A stretch of 6,371 nucleotides of DNA, from positions 1 through 6,371 of the forward strand of contig JAPOLF010000113.1 of the NCBI GenBank assembly GCA_029977305.1. Reading direction: 5' to 3'. The stretch is from a bacterium. GTDB taxonomy: Bacteria > Chloroflexota > Chloroflexia > Thermomicrobiales > UBA6265. The stretch's first letter is position 1. Each line of letters begins with the position of its first letter. The notes under the pieces are model-generated. The model was not told the origin of the DNA. It saw only the letters and a list, made by a program, of their open reading frames with translations, and did no database searches. This document shows, one piece after another, positions 4,442 to 6,371 of this stretch. The translations under genes and the position numbers were made by a program.

Positions 4442-4501
4442 GGTCCGGTTGCGGCATGCCGCACCGGCGCCGGGCGTCATGCCGCAGGCATCCGAAGGGA
4501 G
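4435..4501 (+). promoter_or_regulatory. argF: Shine-Dalgarno and perfect anti-Shine-Dalgarno of argF
   Basis: TCCCTTCGG (4435-4443) is perfectly complementary over 9 nt to CCGAAGGGA (4492-4500), which contains the argF ribosome-binding site AAGGGAG (4495-4501), 6 nt before the ATG. Between them lies a 9-bp hairpin, CCGG-t-TGCGG/CCGCACCGG, with a CATG loop (4445-4467). The anti-SD overlaps the 3' arm of the T-box terminator-like hairpin, so the two pairings exclude each other. This points to control at translation initiation. Confidence 0.55.
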
Positions 4502-4507
4502 TCAGTC

Positions 4508-5611
4508 ATGGTCGAGGCACACGCAGCCAAGGGTCACCAGCACACGAGCAGCAACCTGAGTGCAGTGCAGCCGCCGGCGGATCCGCTGGCGGGGATGGAG
4601 CCACGCGTCCTGTCACTGGGCGGGACGGTCGGGGGACCGCTGCCGACATTCACCATCAGCACCCAATTGCAGGGACGGTCGATCCTGACGGACACCGACC
4701 TGACGCCGGACGAAATCGCCATGGTGATCGACACCGCGATGAAGCTGAAGGCGCAGCGCAAGGCAGGCAAACCGCAGGCCTATCTCACCGGCAAGACGAT
4801 CGCGATGCTGTTCCAGCATCCGAGCACGCGGACCCGGGTCTCGTTCGAGGCTGGCATGGCGCAACTCGGGGGACAGGCGCTGTTCCTCGGGATGAACGAT
4901 CTGCAGCTGAAGCGCGGCGAGACGATCGCGGACACCGGTCAGGTGCTGAGCCGGTACGTGGACGCGATCGTGGCCCGGGTGGCGCTGCACACGGACATCA
5001 TGGAGCTGCAGGAGGCGTCGTCGGTGCCGGTGATCAACGGCCTGACCGACCGGGCCCATCCGATGCAGGCCCTGTGCGACCTGATGACGCTGCAAGAGCA
5101 ATTCGGGACACTGAAGGGCGTGACCCTCGCCTATCTCGGTGACGGGAACAACATGGTGCAGTCGCTGCTGCTGGCCGGTGCCGCCATGGGCGTGAACCTG
5201 CGGGTGGCGACCCCACCGCAGTACGCGCCGAACCCGGAGATCGTGCAGCAGGCGGAATGGCTCGCGGCGACGAGCGGCGGTGGCGCATCGGTGCTCGTGA
5301 CGGATGATCCGCTGCTCGCGGCCTCTGGCGCCGATGCGGTGTACACCGACGTGCATGTTTCCATGGGACAACTCGATGGGGCGAAGCGGGCCGTGGCGCT
5401 TGCGCCGTACAAGGTGACCGATGCGGTCATGGCCGAGGCGAAGCAGGAGGCGGTGTTCATGCACTGCCTGCCGATGCACCGCGACGAGGAGGTGGCGGCG
5501 TCGGTGGCGGACGGGCCGCAATCGATCATCTTCGACCAGGCCGAGAATCGGTTGCACATCCACAAGGCGGTGTTGCTGCATCTGTTGTGCAGCGCGCCGC
5601 AGGGGCTGTAG
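4508..5611 (+). CDS. argF: Ornithine carbamoyltransferase
   Basis: A cytoplasmic enzyme of arginine synthesis that makes citrulline from ornithine and carbamoyl phosphate. It has 367 residues against the usual 305-340. The excess is an N-terminal low-complexity extension of about 50 residues; the fold begins near GRSILTDTDLTPDEI (56-70). Motifs seen: carbamoyl-phosphate binding STRTR (106-110), Arg157, HPMQ (184-187), GDGNN (211-215), the ornithine loop DVHVSMG (281-287) with His where OTCases usually have Trp, catalytic HCLP (319-322), and the family ending FDQAENRLHIHKAVLLHLL. The ATG at 4508 is chosen for its Shine-Dalgarno (AAGGGAG, 6 nt away) and because the frame upstream runs through the T-box; ATG 4595 would remove part of the extension but lacks a good site. 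The gene is preceded by the T-box and followed 2 nt later by a paralog, so the two are probably cotranscribed. Confidence 0.9.
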   Translation: MVEAHAAKGHQHTSSNLSAVQPPADPLAGMEPRVLSLGGTVGGPLPTFTISTQLQGRSILTDTDLTPDEIAMVIDTAMKLKAQRKAGKPQAYLTGKTIAMLFQHPSTRTRVSFEAGMAQLGGQALFLGMNDLQLKRGETIADTGQVLSRYVDAIVARVALHTDIMELQEASSVPVINGLTDRAHPMQALCDLMTLQEQFGTLKGVTLAYLGDGNNMVQSLLLAGAAMGVNLRVATPPQYAPNPEIVQQAEWLAATSGGGASVLVTDDPLLAASGADAVYTDVHVSMGQLDGAKRAVALAPYKVTDAVMAEAKQEAVFMHCLPMHRDEEVAASVADGPQSIIFDQAENRLHIHKAVLLHLLCSAPQGL

Positions 5612-5613
5612 CC

Positions 5614-6371
5614 ATGCATCAGGAGACGGGTTACGCCGTTCTGGAAAACCTCCCGATGCCGGCAGCGGTGACGGAGGGGCGGCTGCGCGGGCGGAGCGTC
5701 CTGACGGACGCAGACCTCGACGCGGCGGACATCGCCGACTTGCTGGCGACCGGGGCATGGTTGAAGGCACTGCGTCAGGCAGGGGTGCCACATCCCTATC
5801 TGGCAGGGAAGACGTTGGGGATGATCTTCCAGCATCCGTCGACGCGGACGCGGAATGCGTTCCAAGCGGGGATGGATCAGCTCGGCGGGCACGCGACGTT
5901 CATCGGGACGCAGGAGTCGCACCTGACGCGCGGTGAGACGCTGCAAGACACCGGGGCGATCATGAGTCGGTACGTCGATGCGATCGCTGCGCGGTTCGGG
6001 AAGCATGCGGATCTCGAGGAGTTTGCGAGCGGGGCATCGATCCCGGTCTTCAACGCGCTGAGCGAGCGCTGCCACCCGATCGAGGCGCTGAGCGACCTGC
6101 TGACCTTGCAGGAGCGGTTCGGGGTGTTGCAGGGATTGCGCTTCGCCTATCTCGGCGATGGCAACAACGTGTGTCACTCCCTCCTGGTGGCGACCGCGAC
6201 GATGGGGATGCACACGGTGGTGGCATCACCGGAGAAGTATCAGCCGGATGCCGCAGTGGTGGCCTTGGCGCGGGATCGGGCGATGGCTTCGGGTGGGTCG
6301 GTGACGATCACGGAGGATCCGGTCGTCGCGGTGATGGGCGCCAACGCGGTCTACACCGATGTGCATGAAAG
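5614..6371 (+). CDS. Second, diverged carbamoyltransferase (3' end outside window)
   Basis: The first 252 codons of an aspartate/ornithine carbamoyltransferase-family protein that runs off the window. It starts 2 nt after the argF stop; AGGGG (5601-5605) lies 8 nt before the ATG. By hand alignment it is roughly 55% identical to the preceding OTCase over about 230 residues, with a two-residue gap near 226. It keeps STRTR (76-80), Arg127, GDGNN (181-185) and YTDVH (247-251). It differs at functional sites: SFE after STRTR becomes AFQ (82-84), HPxQ becomes HPIE (154-157), and Glu252 replaces the Val before the SMG loop. The HPxQ Gln normally contacts carbamoyl phosphate, so this copy may use another substrate, or be regulatory or weakly active. 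It lacks the long N-terminal extension of copy 1. The HCLP region is not visible. Annotation pipelines would probably call it argF; specificity is open. Confidence 0.8.
   Translation, partial: MHQETGYAVLENLPMPAAVTEGRLRGRSVLTDADLDAADIADLLATGAWLKALRQAGVPHPYLAGKTLGMIFQHPSTRTRNAFQAGMDQLGGHATFIGTQESHLTRGETLQDTGAIMSRYVDAIAARFGKHADLEEFASGASIPVFNALSERCHPIEALSDLLTLQERFGVLQGLRFAYLGDGNNVCHSLLVATATMGMHTVVASPEKYQPDAAVVALARDRAMASGGSVTITEDPVVAVMGANAVYTDVHE

Noticed and set aside
4190..4507. Upstream extension of the argF frame
   Set aside because: It runs through the T-box RNA and past the proper Shine-Dalgarno at 4495; the frame is open only by chance.
4613..5791. 392-codon - strand frame opposite argF
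   Set aside because: Antisense to a complete OTCase with all catalytic motifs; its His/Arg/Gln-rich composition mirrors the coding strand.
5131..6213. 360-codon - strand frame across the two carbamoyltransferases
   Set aside because: Antisense to two conserved genes that run through the same region, with no motifs.

Overview
The window is a GC-rich bacterial chromosomal segment. It carries seven recognisable protein-coding genes, two of them cut by the window edges, and a structured intergenic region of about 0.84 kb. The organism cannot be fixed from this sequence. High GC, Shine-Dalgarno-led genes and a T-box leader RNA on an amino-acid biosynthesis gene would fit Chloroflexota (Thermomicrobia-like) or a neighbouring Terrabacteria lineage. 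That placement is inference with low confidence.

Left part (1-2926, all + strand). The window opens in the last 87 codons of a glutamate synthase large subunit (gltB), closed by a GC-rich hairpin. A DUF2278/YukJ-like protein with a C-terminal lamin-tail domain follows. Next are two tandem DinB-fold paralogs, each ending in a long Lys/Ala-rich tail like those of histone H1-like nucleoid proteins. Each paralog has its own upstream TTGACC-17-GATGCT element, identical in both hexamers. A UUCG-capped hairpin follows the second paralog.

Middle (2946-4507). A PAP2-type membrane phosphatase lies on the - strand, convergent with the DinB pair. Its last codons contain the UUCG hairpin. Upstream of it there is no large gene, but several signals: a TTGACA-17-TACCTT promoter inside a near-palindrome, an excellent intrinsic terminator about 120 nt downstream (together a small RNA or tiny-gene unit), small candidate leader ORFs including two adjacent arginine-rich ones that both begin M-S-T-T, a 14-bp stem-loop over the arginine codons of the second, and then a T-box riboswitch.

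Right part (4508-6371, + strand). An ornithine carbamoyltransferase (argF) sits directly behind the T-box. Two bases after its stop comes a second, diverged carbamoyltransferase, cut by the window end. gltB (glutamate supply) and the carbamoyltransferases fit nitrogen and arginine metabolism, but they are separated by unrelated genes and are not one operon.

The most interesting material is the argF leader. The codon in the T-box specifier position appears to be GUC (Val) rather than an arginine codon. A 9-nt segment just after the T-box is perfectly complementary to the argF Shine-Dalgarno region and can alternatively pair with the T-box itself. Second in interest are the diverged carbamoyltransferase, with HPxQ changed to HPIE, and the DinB/H1-tail duplication.
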